From: Pseudoalteromonas arctica A 37-1-2
GTDB taxonomy: Bacteria > Pseudomonadota > Gammaproteobacteria > Enterobacterales > Alteromonadaceae
Reading direction: 5' to 3'
NCBI RefSeq assembly: GCF_000238395.3
Contig: NZ_CP011025.1
Span: 558,001 to 622,000 of the forward strand
Length of the DNA: 64,000 nucleotides
The translations under genes were made by a program, and so were the position numbers. Under the pieces are notes generated by a model that saw only the letters and a list, made by a program, of their open reading frames with translations, had not been told where the DNA came from and searched no databases. Below are positions 18,364 through 27,436 of this stretch, piece after piece. Position 1 is the stretch's first letter. Every line of letters begins with the position of its first letter.

Positions 18364-19463
18364 TCCTTTCTTATTTTTGCTTAGTTTGGATTTGGGTAAC
18401 GATTTTTTTACCTTCAATGAAATTTTTTGTTTTCAGTCCTGCTTTAAATTTAATTTGTTTAGCTTTTGCTCTAGCTATTTTAGCTTTGGGTTACAAGTAT
18501 TTTACTATTAACAGGGAAGGGCTTTTTGCCCTAAGTATCTTAACTTTATTGTTTGGCTATTTAGTACTTTCATTTTGGCAAGGACGTGCAACTCTCAGTT
18601 TCGAGTACGTTTTTAAGTTAATCAATATTATTTGTATTGTAATTTTAGGGGTTGTATTTTCCAGTAAAATAAATTTATCAGGTACGTTTTTGATGAAAAT
18701 CGCGGCTCTGTACGGGCTCGCCTTCTGTAGCTTAAGCTTTTTAGGTATCATTAAGGCCTCGCCTTCGGGGGCGTTAAGTTATCTAAACTTAGGCCTTCCC
18801 ATTGGAATTACGGTCTTGGCTTGCTACCTACTATTTTTAAGAGAAAAAAGAGTTGTATTAAAGGTTTTTCTGCTGCTATGTTTTGCTTTTTCTTTCTTTA
18901 TGGTTTTAAAAACGCCTGCTCGTGGTGTTCTTTTAGGAACTGTACTGCTTTTAATATATATGAGCTTTAAATATAAAAGAAAAAGATATTTACTCTATGT
19001 TTTTCTTATTACAGCGCCTGTTGTTATTACCTACTGGGAAGAAATATACACTCTTTCATCTTTTGTCATTGCAAAAATGGAACGTCTGATTTTTAGTATT
19101 GAAGAAGAAGCTAGGTATACTTATTACATTGAAGTATTTAACTATAGTTCGGAACAGTTTTGGGGTTACGGTTTAAGATCTTACGTACCACTTTTAGGGT
19201 TTTATCCTCATAGTTTAATGTTAGAGTTTTTAATAGTGGGCGGCTTTGTACTTGCTTTATTATTTACTCTAATAATTATTTTTACTTTAGTAAAAATATA
19301 TAAAAACATAGGCAATAAATCTGATCTCGATTTTATATTTTTAATAACAATTTACTTCCTAATACAATGGCACCTGTCGTATGAGCTTAGCTCTGCTTAC
19401 GGACTTTTTTTATGTCTTAGTATTGTTTTAAGTAAAAAATCAAAAGAGTTAAAGTTAGCTTGA
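18330..19463 (+). CDS. O-antigen polymerase/ligase-type membrane protein (Wzy/WaaL)
   Basis: 377 residues from the ATG at 18330. An in-frame TTG 12 bases upstream is less likely. About 11 membrane helices are seen. A large periplasmic loop contains GYGLRSYVPLLGFYPHSLML, which fits the Wzy_C (PF04932) pattern with conserved Gly, Pro-His and Glu. In this operon, with Wzx and Wzz but no other polymerase, it is best read as the Wzy polymerase. A ligase role cannot be excluded. It overlaps the preceding glycosyltransferase by 34 bases in another frame. Confidence 0.78.
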   Translation: MGKSFKLNIEVILSYFCLVWIWVTIFLPSMKFFVFSPALNLICLAFALAILALGYKYFTINREGLFALSILTLLFGYLVLSFWQGRATLSFEYVFKLINIICIVILGVVFSSKINLSGTFLMKIAALYGLAFCSLSFLGIIKASPSGALSYLNLGLPIGITVLACYLLFLREKRVVLKVFLLLCFAFSFFMVLKTPARGVLLGTVLLLIYMSFKYKRKRYLLYVFLITAPVVITYWEEIYTLSSFVIAKMERLIFSIEEEARYTYYIEVFNYSSEQFWGYGLRSYVPLLGFYPHSLMLEFLIVGGFVLALLFTLIIIFTLVKIYKNIGNKSDLDFIFLITIYFLIQWHLSYELSSAYGLFLCLSIVLSKKSKELKLA

Positions 19464-19485
19464 TTGATATATTTAGGAGCCCGTA

Positions 19486-20343
19486 ATGAGAGTGAAATTT
19501 TTTATAGCTAAAGTATTGAGCTTTGTACCAGATAAGCTTTTCTCAATAATTAAGTATTCTTTATATCATAAGAAAATCCCTAATTTAAATGGCAGTAGTT
19601 TTAGTGAGAAGCTGCTTAGTAAAAAATGTGGTTTGATGGGTAGCGAAGAAAAGCAACTCCGTGAAACCGTTACTGACAGGCTGCTAGTTAGAGACTTTGT
19701 AGAAAAGACAACAAGTGGTGTCGATTTAATACCCTTGCTTTGGTCTGGAAAAGTATTCACTAAAAAGGTTTGGGATGGGTTACCAGAATGCTTTGTGATT
19801 AAAGCTCGCCACGGTTCTCAAATGGTAAAAATAGTTGATAAAAATAAGTGTCAGTTTAACGAAGTTTATAATGCGACCGAAGAGTGGAAAAAAACAGATT
19901 ACTACCTACTAGGAAGAGAGTGGGTGTATAAAAACACACCAAGAGAATTAGTGGTCGAAGAGTTTATCAGCTTTAACTCTGACGTACCGCCTGACTATAA
20001 GTTTTTTTGTCTCAATGGCAAGGTCGAGCTAGTACAAATAGATCTAGAGCGATTTAAAGATCATAAAAGAAATCTTTATAGTAGAGACTTTGAGCAATTA
20101 GATGTGAAGCTTATTTACCCTTCTGGTGAGCCAACCAAAAAGCCGCGTTTATTTGAATCAGCTTTAGGTATAGCTGAAAAATTATCGCAAGAATTTGATT
20201 TTATCAGAGTTGATTTATATATACTGGATGAGAAAATTTACTTTGGTGAATTAACTAACTTTCCTGAAAATGGCCTTGGAGCCTTCGAACCTCAAAGTTA
20301 CGATCAGGCACTAGGTGCTAAAATGAGATCAAATAATGCCTGA
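19486..20343 (+). CDS. TupA-like ATP-grasp protein
   Basis: 285 residues. The sequence fits the ATPgrasp_TupA family (PF14305): FVIKARHGSQMVKIVDK, then an acidic metal-binding stretch LVVEEFISF, YKFFCLNGKVELVQIDLERF, and the C-terminal FDFIRVDLYILDEKIYFGELT-type block. TupA was named for teichuronopeptide synthesis, where an amino acid is amide-linked to the polymer. In Gram-negative polysaccharide loci the substrate is usually unknown. Amino-acyl decoration of a uronic acid is a reasonable guess. It overlaps the next gene by 8 bases. Confidence 0.8.
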   Translation: MRVKFFIAKVLSFVPDKLFSIIKYSLYHKKIPNLNGSSFSEKLLSKKCGLMGSEEKQLRETVTDRLLVRDFVEKTTSGVDLIPLLWSGKVFTKKVWDGLPECFVIKARHGSQMVKIVDKNKCQFNEVYNATEEWKKTDYYLLGREWVYKNTPRELVVEEFISFNSDVPPDYKFFCLNGKVELVQIDLERFKDHKRNLYSRDFEQLDVKLIYPSGEPTKKPRLFESALGIAEKLSQEFDFIRVDLYILDEKIYFGELTNFPENGLGAFEPQSYDQALGAKMRSNNA

Positions 20344-21148
20344 TAAAATAGCCGTATTAATGTCTGTTTATAAAGCAGATTCACTTGTTTACTTAATTGA
20401 ATCAGTGGAGAGTATTCTAAATCAGACATATCAACAATTTCATTTTTTCATAGCTGTAGATGGAGTTGTCGATAATGATTTAAATGACTTTCTAACGGTA
20501 CTTAATACCAACAATAAAGTAAGTGTATATTTTAATCAGTACAACGAAGGCCTAGCTACTAGATTAAACGAGCTACTAAACATAGTCCAGCAAGAGGATT
20601 ATAATTATATTGCAAGAATGGACGCGGATGATATTTCGCACGTAGATCGCTTTAAAAAGCAGCTTGAATTTATAAAAAAAAATAACCTAGATATCATAGG
20701 TAGCGATTTAATAGAAATAGATGAGAACGGTACTCATCAGCAAGAAAAAAAGATGTTTAGTGAGCCCTCCGAAATTTTAAAAAATATTGTACGAAGGTGC
20801 CCTGTTAACCATCCAACGGTATTTATGAAATCTGAAGTGTTTACTAAAGATAACTTTAGATACGATGCAACATTATTAAATACTCAAGATTACGATTTAT
20901 GGATCAGGTTATTAGAGCAAGGCTATAAGTTTGGGAACCTAAACGAACCATTATTGTTTTTTAGGGTAGGTAATAATTTCTTTGAAAGACGGAGTAAAAA
21001 AAAGGTACTTAACGAAGTTAAACTCAAGTTTTTTGCATGGCAAAAGTTATCAAAAAAACCTTTAGATTTAGCCTTTATAGTTGTGTTTTTTTTAATGAGA
21101 GTTTCACCAACATGGGTCAAAAAGTTTGCTTATAAGAGGTTCAGATAA
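20336..21148 (+). CDS. Glycosyltransferase, GT2 family
   Basis: 270 residues with a GT-A fold. The N-terminal block MSVYKADSLVYLIESVESIL is followed by the DXD-type metal site RMDADDISHVDRF. HPTVFMKSEVF and TQDYDLWIRLLEQGYKF mark the acceptor half. It is an inverting transferase of the repeat-unit pathway with unknown sugar. The start overlaps tupA-like DNA, and its stop overlaps the next GT2 start. Confidence 0.88.
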   Translation: MPDKIAVLMSVYKADSLVYLIESVESILNQTYQQFHFFIAVDGVVDNDLNDFLTVLNTNNKVSVYFNQYNEGLATRLNELLNIVQQEDYNYIARMDADDISHVDRFKKQLEFIKKNNLDIIGSDLIEIDENGTHQQEKKMFSEPSEILKNIVRRCPVNHPTVFMKSEVFTKDNFRYDATLLNTQDYDLWIRLLEQGYKFGNLNEPLLFFRVGNNFFERRSKKKVLNEVKLKFFAWQKLSKKPLDLAFIVVFFLMRVSPTWVKKFAYKRFR

Positions 21149-22026
21149 TGGATAGCGCAGTTGTAATAACAACTAAAGATAGAATTGACTACTTAGAAAG
21201 AGCTGTTGAATCTGTTTTTTCTCAAACCGTGCTTCCTGCAGAGTTGGTTATTATAGATGATTGTTCAGTTCATCAACTTCCAGATAATCTTTTAAAAAGG
21301 TTTCAAGAATTAGCCATACTACTAAACATAAAATTTAATTACATTTATAACTCTGAATCAAAAGGAGGCAATTATTCTCGTAACTTAGGAATTAAAATAA
21401 CCTCTAGCTCTATTGTTCATTTTTTAGATGATGATGATTATTGGCTTAATGGTAAAATTAAAGATCAATTAGAACAGTTTGAAAGTAATGAAAAAGTAGG
21501 CTTAGTTTTTACAGGGAAATGTTTCGTACAAGATACAGATCTTGATATTATAAAAAGAAAAAGTAGACATAAAAAATTAGAAGGTTCTATCTGGAACGGA
21601 AACTATGTTGGCTCTACTTCAGGGGTTGCAGTTAAAAGAGAGTTTCTTGAGCGAACGAAGGGCTTTGATAATAACTTACAATCATTACAAGACTATGATC
21701 TGTGGATTAGAGTATTAGAACTAACCCAGGGTATTTGGGACACTAAACATAACCTAATTTATACAGTGCATTCTAATGTAAGTAAACAAATTACAGGTAA
21801 TGTTGATAAGCATTTAAATACGGTAGCTTATTTAAAAGAAAAATATAAAAAAAAGCTCAAAACAATACCCAACAAAGATAAAAAAGTTTTTGAATCAAGA
21901 TTAGAGCATGTTTTAGCTAGGGCTTATCGAAGCCAAAAAAGTAATCGTTATATAAAGCATGCGCTTGCTTCTTTGTGGCTACATCCATCAATAAGAACGT
22001 TCCTTTTGTTCTTTAATATCAAATAG
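21148..22026 (+). CDS. Glycosyltransferase, GT2 family
   Basis: 292 residues. It opens AVVITTKDRIDYLERAVESV, has the metal motif HFLDDDDYWLNGK, and a QDYDLWIRVLEL block as in the preceding GT2. The C-terminal ~60 residues are Lys/Arg-rich and may touch the membrane. It is the last intact gene of the first polysaccharide operon and is followed within 65 bp by the epimerase pseudogene. Confidence 0.88.
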   Translation: MDSAVVITTKDRIDYLERAVESVFSQTVLPAELVIIDDCSVHQLPDNLLKRFQELAILLNIKFNYIYNSESKGGNYSRNLGIKITSSSIVHFLDDDDYWLNGKIKDQLEQFESNEKVGLVFTGKCFVQDTDLDIIKRKSRHKKLEGSIWNGNYVGSTSGVAVKREFLERTKGFDNNLQSLQDYDLWIRVLELTQGIWDTKHNLIYTVHSNVSKQITGNVDKHLNTVAYLKEKYKKKLKTIPNKDKKVFESRLEHVLARAYRSQKSNRYIKHALASLWLHPSIRTFLLFFNIK

Positions 22027-22088
22027 TATTAAATGCATAGTTGTAATTAGTCAACTTTATGGTTAATAAAATAAAACTTAAGTTCTTT

Positions 22089-23095
22089 ATGAAATATTTG
22101 GTTACGGGTGTTGAAGGTTTTTATTGGTGCAGCTATAAGTCAAAAGTTATTAGCTGCAGGAGATCAAGCTGTAGGCATGGATAACCTCAATGATTATTAC
22201 GATGTAAACCTAAAGCTAGCCCGTTTAGTTTTATTTGAACGCCATAAAAACGTTACCTTTATTTAATTAGATATAAGCGAACGTGCATTAATGCGCGAGC
22301 TTTTAAAGCCGAGCAGTTTGATAAAGCAATTCATTTAGCGGTACAAGCAGGGGTACGCTACTTAATTGAAAACCCCGACGCGTACGCCGATTCAAATTTA
22401 GTAGGGCATTTAAACGTACTTGAAGGATCCCGTAACCAAAAAGTTAAACACCTAATTTACGCATTATCTAGTTCGGTATATGGTTTAAACGAAAAAACAG
22501 CGTTTGAAACCGCAGACAGTGTCGATCACCCTGTATCATTTTATGCTGCGAATAAAAAAGCAAATGAATTAATAGCGCACAGCTATTCACACTTATATGG
22601 TTTACCAACAACAGGGCTGCGTTATTTCACAGTTTACGGCCCATGGAGTCGCCCGAATATGGTGCCGTATACATTTACTAAAAAATACTCGCAGGCGAAA
22701 TAATAGATATAAATAATAATGGTGATATGGAGCGTGATTTTACTTATATAGATGATATTGTAAAAGGAGTTGTGCAAATAGCCGATATAATTCCTCCAGC
22801 AAATTCAAATTGGAAAGTAGAAGCAGGCTCTCCAGCAACAAGTTCAGCACCTTATGCTGTTTATAACATAGGCCACGACAGCCCAATTAACTTAATGAAA
22901 TTTATAGAAGCGATTGAAGCCGAGCTGGGTATTGAAGTTAAAGAGAGTTTCCGTGAAATGCAAGCGGGTGATGTTTACAAAACCTATGCTGACACACAAG
23001 ATTTAACTACCGCAACAGACCACAAAACTAAAGTGGGTATTAAAGTAGGCGTGAGTGAGTTTAATGGTATAAGAGGTTTTATTCTTAAATATTGA
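22089..23095 (+). pseudogene. Decayed UDP-glucuronate 4-epimerase copy
   Basis: From ATGAAATATTTGGTTACGGG to 23095 the DNA is clearly homologous along its full length to the intact epimerase at 60848-61852, but it has multiple lesions. A frameshift occurs in the first GxxGxxG region (ggtttttattgg). In-frame TAA and TAG arise at about 22263-22270, where the intact gene has Lys-Leu. Further indels lie near 22285-22330 and 22680, and a late frameshift changes the C-terminus. The SSSVYG and YxxxK regions remain recognisable but Thr of the YAATK site reads Asn. The only sizeable open piece (22727-23095) is a C-terminal fragment. It cannot make a working enzyme. Confidence 0.93.
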
Positions 23096-23145
23096 GTTTA
23101 TTTTAATACAATCTTTTTACCAAATTGCGAGGGGAAGCTTCTCGC

Positions 23146-24519
23146 CTACGATTTACCTATCTCAACTTCAACATCATTACCTAAAACCTCTTTGTACTTA
23201 TTTGCTAATGCGCGCTTTGCATCATCATCCCCATGCACAATTTTTATATGGCTTGGCTTTTTATGCATACCCGTTACAAACTTAATTAATCCGTTTTGAT
23301 CGGCATGGGCGCTGTACCCGCTAATTGTATGTACTTTTGCGTTTATAGTAATACGAGCATTATTTATAAAAACATACCCATTACGTGGGCCATATTTTTG
23401 AATTTCGCGGCCTAAAGTTTTATTACCTTGGTAACCTACAAACAATACATCGGTGGTTTTATCATTTAAAAATCGCTCAAGGTAATTAACTATCCTGCCA
23501 CCAGTGCACATACCGCTTGCTGCTAATATTATTACTGGTGTTTGCCGCGAACTTAAATAGTTAATAATAGCCAAATGCTCTTTATGTGAATCAACAGTAG
23601 TTAGGCTTTTAAAATCGAGCGGGTGCCTACCATTTGTAACTTTACGTTTGGCTTCATTATCCCATAAGTGCTTGAAATTTATGTATTGCTCAGTGAAATT
23701 GGCTGCCATAGGGGAGTCGAGTATTACGTGAATGTCTCGCCACTTAGACTTTTTAGATGAGCTATGTATGAGTTGCTCAAGCTCATATAGCAGCTCTTGT
23801 GTGCGCCCAATACTAAAAGCAGGTACTAAAACAACACCGTTGTCGGCTACGGCGCGTTCAATAATACTTTTTAGCGTTTTAGTACGCTCTTTACGGCCTT
23901 GATGATTTTTATCACCGTAGGTTGATTCAATAACTAGAGTATCGGCTTTATAGGGCGGTTTAGGTGAAGGGAGTAGCGGGGTGTATGGTGCGCCTAAGTC
24001 TCCTGAAAATACAACGCGATGTTTGTTGTTATCATTATTTGTAACATCAATTTCTACGTAAGCAGAACCTAATATATGGCCCGCACGCTGAAATCTCGCT
24101 TTAGCTTTATTGAGCCCTTTGCAAGGTAGTTCAAACCACGTTTTATAATCTACAGCAACTATACGTTTATTTAATAAGCTTAAGCAGGCAGCTATAATTT
24201 TAGGGTCGCGGGTTACACCCACTTTTAAAGCATCTTCAATTACTAAAGGTAATAAGCTGGCCGATGCAATACTTGTAAAAATAGGGCCCTTAAAACCGGC
24301 TGCTAATAAGTAAGGAATTCTACCAACATGGTCAATATGGCAATGGGTAACAATAAGGGCAGTAACATGGGTAATATTAAACTCAATTGAAAGGTCGGCT
24401 TTAGAGTCTTCGCCTTGAAATAACCCGCAATCAATAAGGACACTTGTTTGTTCGTTAACTACCAGCTCGTGGCACGAACCAGTAACTCCATTAACGGCTC
24501 CGTGATGAAGTATTTGCAT
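23146..24519 (-). CDS. MBL-fold beta-CASP ribonuclease-type protein
   Basis: 457 residues. The metallo-beta-lactamase zinc motif HCHIDHVGR lies at about 59-67, followed by HILGSAYVEID and FSGDLGAPYTPLLP. The beta-CASP domain has VIESTYGDKNHQGR and VLVPAFSIGRTQELLYEL, and the RNA-specificity C-terminal motif reads ISGYSAHADQNGL. This is the CPSF/RNase J-like bacterial YSH1 type, expected to cut RNA in the cytoplasm. It is transcribed opposite to both flanking polysaccharide loci. A link to them is not evident. Confidence 0.9.
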   Translation of the reverse strand: MQILHHGAVNGVTGSCHELVVNEQTSVLIDCGLFQGEDSKADLSIEFNITHVTALIVTHCHIDHVGRIPYLLAAGFKGPIFTSIASASLLPLVIEDALKVGVTRDPKIIAACLSLLNKRIVAVDYKTWFELPCKGLNKAKARFQRAGHILGSAYVEIDVTNNDNNKHRVVFSGDLGAPYTPLLPSPKPPYKADTLVIESTYGDKNHQGRKERTKTLKSIIERAVADNGVVLVPAFSIGRTQELLYELEQLIHSSSKKSKWRDIHVILDSPMAANFTEQYINFKHLWDNEAKRKVTNGRHPLDFKSLTTVDSHKEHLAIINYLSSRQTPVIILAASGMCTGGRIVNYLERFLNDKTTDVLFVGYQGNKTLGREIQKYGPRNGYVFINNARITINAKVHTISGYSAHADQNGLIKFVTGMHKKPSHIKIVHGDDDAKRALANKYKEVLGNDVEVEIGKS

Positions 24520-24610
24520 TGTGCTTCCTTGTCATCAATTTGTTACATTGAATTTTAAGGTAGAAGTAAAGCCATAATTATTCAAGGTTCTAACGCTTGG
24601 GCTAAATTAA

Positions 24611-24660
24611 TAACCTCACCTTCAACATATCACCTGTAGGTGCGAATTTACTTCGCGCTC
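24611..24660 (-). repeat. Solitary copy of the 84-bp hairpin repeat family
   Basis: The minus strand reads gagcgcgaagtaaattcgca then cctacaggtg, then a spacer and aggtgaggtta. This matches the units at 61871-62190. It contains the GCGAA/TTCGC stem and the CACCTACAG block. Confidence 0.75.
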
Positions 24661-24839
24661 TTACTTATATATTTTTAAAGAATATTAATTAAAGTTTTTA
24701 GTAAATTTTCGCGGCTAAACTTTTGTTTAGCTCAATCTAAACATGCCTTTAGGTACTAAACTAGCGTTAAAGACTTTACTCCTCTTAAACTAAATAAAAA
24801 TAATTACCCAAGTGAGTAGCTATTTACCACTAAGGCTTA

Positions 24840-24869
24840 TTTACATAGACGCTCTATGCTGGTTATAAT
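24840..24869 (+). promoter_or_regulatory. Sigma70-type promoter for rfaH
   Basis: TTTACA at 24840-24845 and TATAAT at 24864-24869 are separated by 18 bp, and the ATG of the rfaH-like gene lies about 60 bp downstream. Confidence 0.6.
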
Positions 24870-24931
24870 GCAGCGCGTAAATAGTTTAGTGTTGTATTTA
24901 TTGCAATTTTAGTGATGTATTAAGGACTACT

Positions 24932-25417
24932 ATGGAAAGTTGGTATTTAGTCGTATGCAAACCTAAGCAAGAAGAGAGAGCTAAAACTAATTTGCAAAAT
25001 CAAGGGATTGAAGCGTTTTACCCCAAATTAACTACCGAAAGGTTAGTTAAAGGTCGTCGTACCGTCAAACAAACTGCTTTATTCCCTAATTATTTATTTG
25101 TATGCCTTGATTCAAAAAATGGTAGCTTTTTTGCTGTAAAAAATACACGTGGAATAGGCGGTTTTGTTTCTTATGGATCAAATTATCAGGTGGTTTCTAA
25201 GCACATAATTGACCAACTAAAAAATGAACGTTCGCACACCACAGAATCAAAAACACCAAAAATAGGCGATGCAGTAAGTGTTAATAACGATTCATTTAAT
25301 AATATACAAGCAATATACAAAGAGCCAGATGGCGACTTGCGCAGTATTTTATTAATTAACTTACTTAATCAAAAAATTGAAGTAAGTGTAGATAATAAAG
25401 ATATTAAACAACAATAA
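24932..25417 (+). CDS. rfaH: RfaH-like transcription antitermination protein (NusG paralogue)
   Basis: 161 residues. The NGN domain opens WYLVVCKPKQEERAKTNLQN and includes GIEAFYPKLT and ALFPNYLFVCLD. A linker leads to a KOW-type C-terminal domain (GDAVSVNNDSFNNIQAIYKE). Length and motifs match RfaH rather than NusG (~180 residues, with a different KOW). RfaH is recruited to RNA polymerase paused at an ops site and suppresses Rho-dependent and intrinsic termination over long operons. A near-consensus JUMPStart/ops lies 48-85 bp after its stop, ahead of the wza operon, which supports local control. It may also share a transcript with that operon. Confidence 0.92.
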   Translation: MESWYLVVCKPKQEERAKTNLQNQGIEAFYPKLTTERLVKGRRTVKQTALFPNYLFVCLDSKNGSFFAVKNTRGIGGFVSYGSNYQVVSKHIIDQLKNERSHTTESKTPKIGDAVSVNNDSFNNIQAIYKEPDGDLRSILLINLLNQKIEVSVDNKDIKQQ

Positions 25418-25870
25418 CTAAAAAGCGTAGCAGCGGCTTTATGCCGCGTAAAATAGCTTTATATCAGTAAGTAGGAACTGTAACCTAAGGGCGGAAGCGT
25501 GCCCAAAGCACTTAAAGCTCCGTGGTTAAAATTACTTGTAGACACACAGCTTGCTGGCGTGACGAGTAAAGCTCGTAATCTTTATATTTTAGTGATCTTT
25601 CATTTACCCTAGTTCACTTTATTTTATGCAATTAGATATTAATGAGCCTGGTGTTTTACTAAAAACTACATCCAATTGAATTTATTCATAAATACCTTAT
25701 GAAAATGCTGATATAATTTCAGTGCCAATTAAAACTAAGTAACAAAGATTTTACAAATCATAGCCTATTGCTTCACAATAGGGCTCATGCTTTAATTAGC
25801 CGGCTAAAATACAAGTGCTCACCAAGGTTGGTGGGCAAGTGCAATATTTAAATAATTTTGGGATTCTACA
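25418..25870. other. Leader of the second polysaccharide operon
   Basis: A 453-bp untranslated leader. It contains the JUMPStart (25465-25502), a gcggc/gccgc hairpin around 25433-25446, and a cctattg/caatagg hairpin at 25764-25781. Further short inverted repeats precede wza (accaaggttggt). No open frame of note is seen. The length fits a long RfaH-dependent leader. Confidence 0.55.
25465..25502 (+). promoter_or_regulatory. JUMPStart sequence with ops element
   Basis: The segment starts cagtaagtaggaactgtaac and ends ggcggaagcgtgc (25490-25502). The ops consensus known from E. coli is GGCGGTAGCGTGC, so there is a single mismatch. The upstream part also parallels the JUMPStart order (CAGT, GGTAGCTGT, AGGGGCGG). 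It lies just after the rfaH-like gene and 369 bp before wza. Confidence 0.85.
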
Positions 25871-26986
25871 ATGGCGTTAAGCTGTAAATCACTCGCATCA
25901 ATACTCGCAATACTAAGCATGACCGGCTGTACAATAGTACCAGGCAGTCACTTTGAAGGTATAGACTCAGGCGAGCAAACACAAAACCTCGAACAAGATC
26001 TCGAAAAAGTAAACATTCAAATAATCGACTCGCTACTAATAAATAAACAAAATCAAGCGCGTATAGCAGCTAAACCAATTTCAAGCACCGATGGTTTAAA
26101 TGTAAGTAACTACGAATACAAACTAGGTGTTGGCGACGTACTAACCATAGGCGTGTGGGATCACCCAGAGCTAACAATACCGGCAGCAGTACAACGTACC
26201 GCAGAATTTGACGGCTTTAGAGTACAACGAGACGGCACCATTACTTACGCCTACGCACCAAATATACCCGCAGCAGGTAAAACAATAAGCCAAGTACGTA
26301 ATGAGCTTGTTAAACGCCTAAGCCGAGTAATAGAAGACCCTCAAGTAGACGTAAAAGTAGTTGGCTTTAGAAGTCAAAAAACCTACGTTACCGGCGAAGT
26401 AAAGCAACCTGGTGTATACCCAGTAACCGAAATTCCACTTACATTAATAGATGCCCTAAACCAAGCAGGTGGTTTAACAGATGCAGCCGATTGGCGCACA
26501 GTTACATTTACCCGTGGCAACAAAACAGAAGTTATAAAACTTGATGACTTTTATGCCCATGGTGATATTTCGCAAAACCGCTTATTGCAGCATGGCGACA
26601 TAGTGCACGTGAACCGTAACGATGCACAAAAAATATTTGTATTAGGTGACGTTAAAAAAGCAGGTTCAGTAACGCTTAACCGTTATGGTTTAAACTTGGC
26701 CGAAGCGCTAAGCGACTCGGGCGGCTTGAATGAGGCAACAGCAGACGCTAACGGTGTATTTGTACTGCGAAAAAGTGACGTAGAGCAAACCGGTATTATT
26801 GCAAACGTATACCAATTACATGCTAAAAATATAGCGGCAATGGTGTTAGCTGAGCAGTTTGAGTTACAACCGCGCGATATTGTATATGTAACATCGGCAC
26901 CACTTGCCCGTTGGAACCGTGTAATTAGCTTACTATTACCGTCAATTGCTACTGTAGATAGTGTTGACGATATAACTGCAAACTAA
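25871..26986 (+). CDS. wza: Wza-type outer-membrane polysaccharide export lipoprotein
   Basis: 371 residues, the standard Wza length. The lipobox LSMTGC puts Cys at about residue 20. The Poly_export domain (YKLGVGDVLTIGVWDHPEL) is followed by two SLBB units (KTYVTGEVKQPGVYPV and IFVLGDVKKAGSVTL). The C-terminal helix RWNRVISLLLPSI forms the octameric outer-membrane alpha-barrel in the family. It heads the wza-wzb-wzc cassette downstream of the JUMPStart leader. Confidence 0.95.
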   Translation: MALSCKSLASILAILSMTGCTIVPGSHFEGIDSGEQTQNLEQDLEKVNIQIIDSLLINKQNQARIAAKPISSTDGLNVSNYEYKLGVGDVLTIGVWDHPELTIPAAVQRTAEFDGFRVQRDGTITYAYAPNIPAAGKTISQVRNELVKRLSRVIEDPQVDVKVVGFRSQKTYVTGEVKQPGVYPVTEIPLTLIDALNQAGGLTDAADWRTVTFTRGNKTEVIKLDDFYAHGDISQNRLLQHGDIVHVNRNDAQKIFVLGDVKKAGSVTLNRYGLNLAEALSDSGGLNEATADANGVFVLRKSDVEQTGIIANVYQLHAKNIAAMVLAEQFELQPRDIVYVTSAPLARWNRVISLLLPSIATVDSVDDITAN

Positions 26987-26998
26987 GGGTTTTTAAAA

Positions 26999-27433
26999 AT
27001 GTTTGATTCAGTTTTAGTGGTGTGTGCAGGTAATATTTGCCGCAGCCCAACGGGTGAGTATGTTTTAAAGCAAAAGCTTGAAGGCAAAAATATTAAAGTA
27101 TCGTCTGCTGGGCTAACAGCACTTGAAGGCAAACCAGCAGATGCAAAAGCAAAACAAATAGCACTCACTCATGGCATTAATATGGACGCCCACCAAGGGC
27201 AACAGCTTACATCAAGCTTAGTTGCGCAAAACAGCGTAATACTAGTAATGGAAGAGCGCCATTTAAACGACGTACACGCTCGCTACCCAGAGGCGCGCGG
27301 TAAAACGTTTTTACTCGGTAAATGGATTAATAACGCTGAAATACCAGACCCTTACCGCCAAAGCCAAGAGGCTTTTGAACACGTTTATACATTAATCGAC
27401 AGCGCATGTAGCGCTTGGCAAAAGTATTTATAA
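26999..27433 (+). CDS. wzb: Low-molecular-weight protein tyrosine phosphatase Wzb
   Basis: 144 residues. The P-loop CAGNICRSPTGEY (CX5RS) lies near residues 9-21 and the general-acid Asp sits in IPDPYRQSQEAFEHVY. The enzyme removes phosphate from the tyrosine cluster of Wzc and so controls polymer assembly. It lies 12 bp after wza and 3 bp before wzc, the classic gene order. Confidence 0.95.
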   Translation: MFDSVLVVCAGNICRSPTGEYVLKQKLEGKNIKVSSAGLTALEGKPADAKAKQIALTHGINMDAHQGQQLTSSLVAQNSVILVMEERHLNDVHARYPEARGKTFLLGKWINNAEIPDPYRQSQEAFEHVYTLIDSACSAWQKYL

Positions 27434-27436
27434 GGA

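Larger units (their letters stand above)
24520..24931. other. Divergent intergenic region with one hairpin repeat copy
   Basis: Divergent spacer between the beta-CASP gene and rfaH. It holds one inverted copy of the dispersed hairpin repeat (24611-24660) and the rfaH promoter (24840-24869). No open frame is seen. Confidence 0.5.

Noticed and set aside
22727..23095. 122-codon open frame as an independent small epimerase
   Set aside because: It is only the surviving C-terminal piece of the decayed epimerase and lacks the NAD-binding and catalytic parts.
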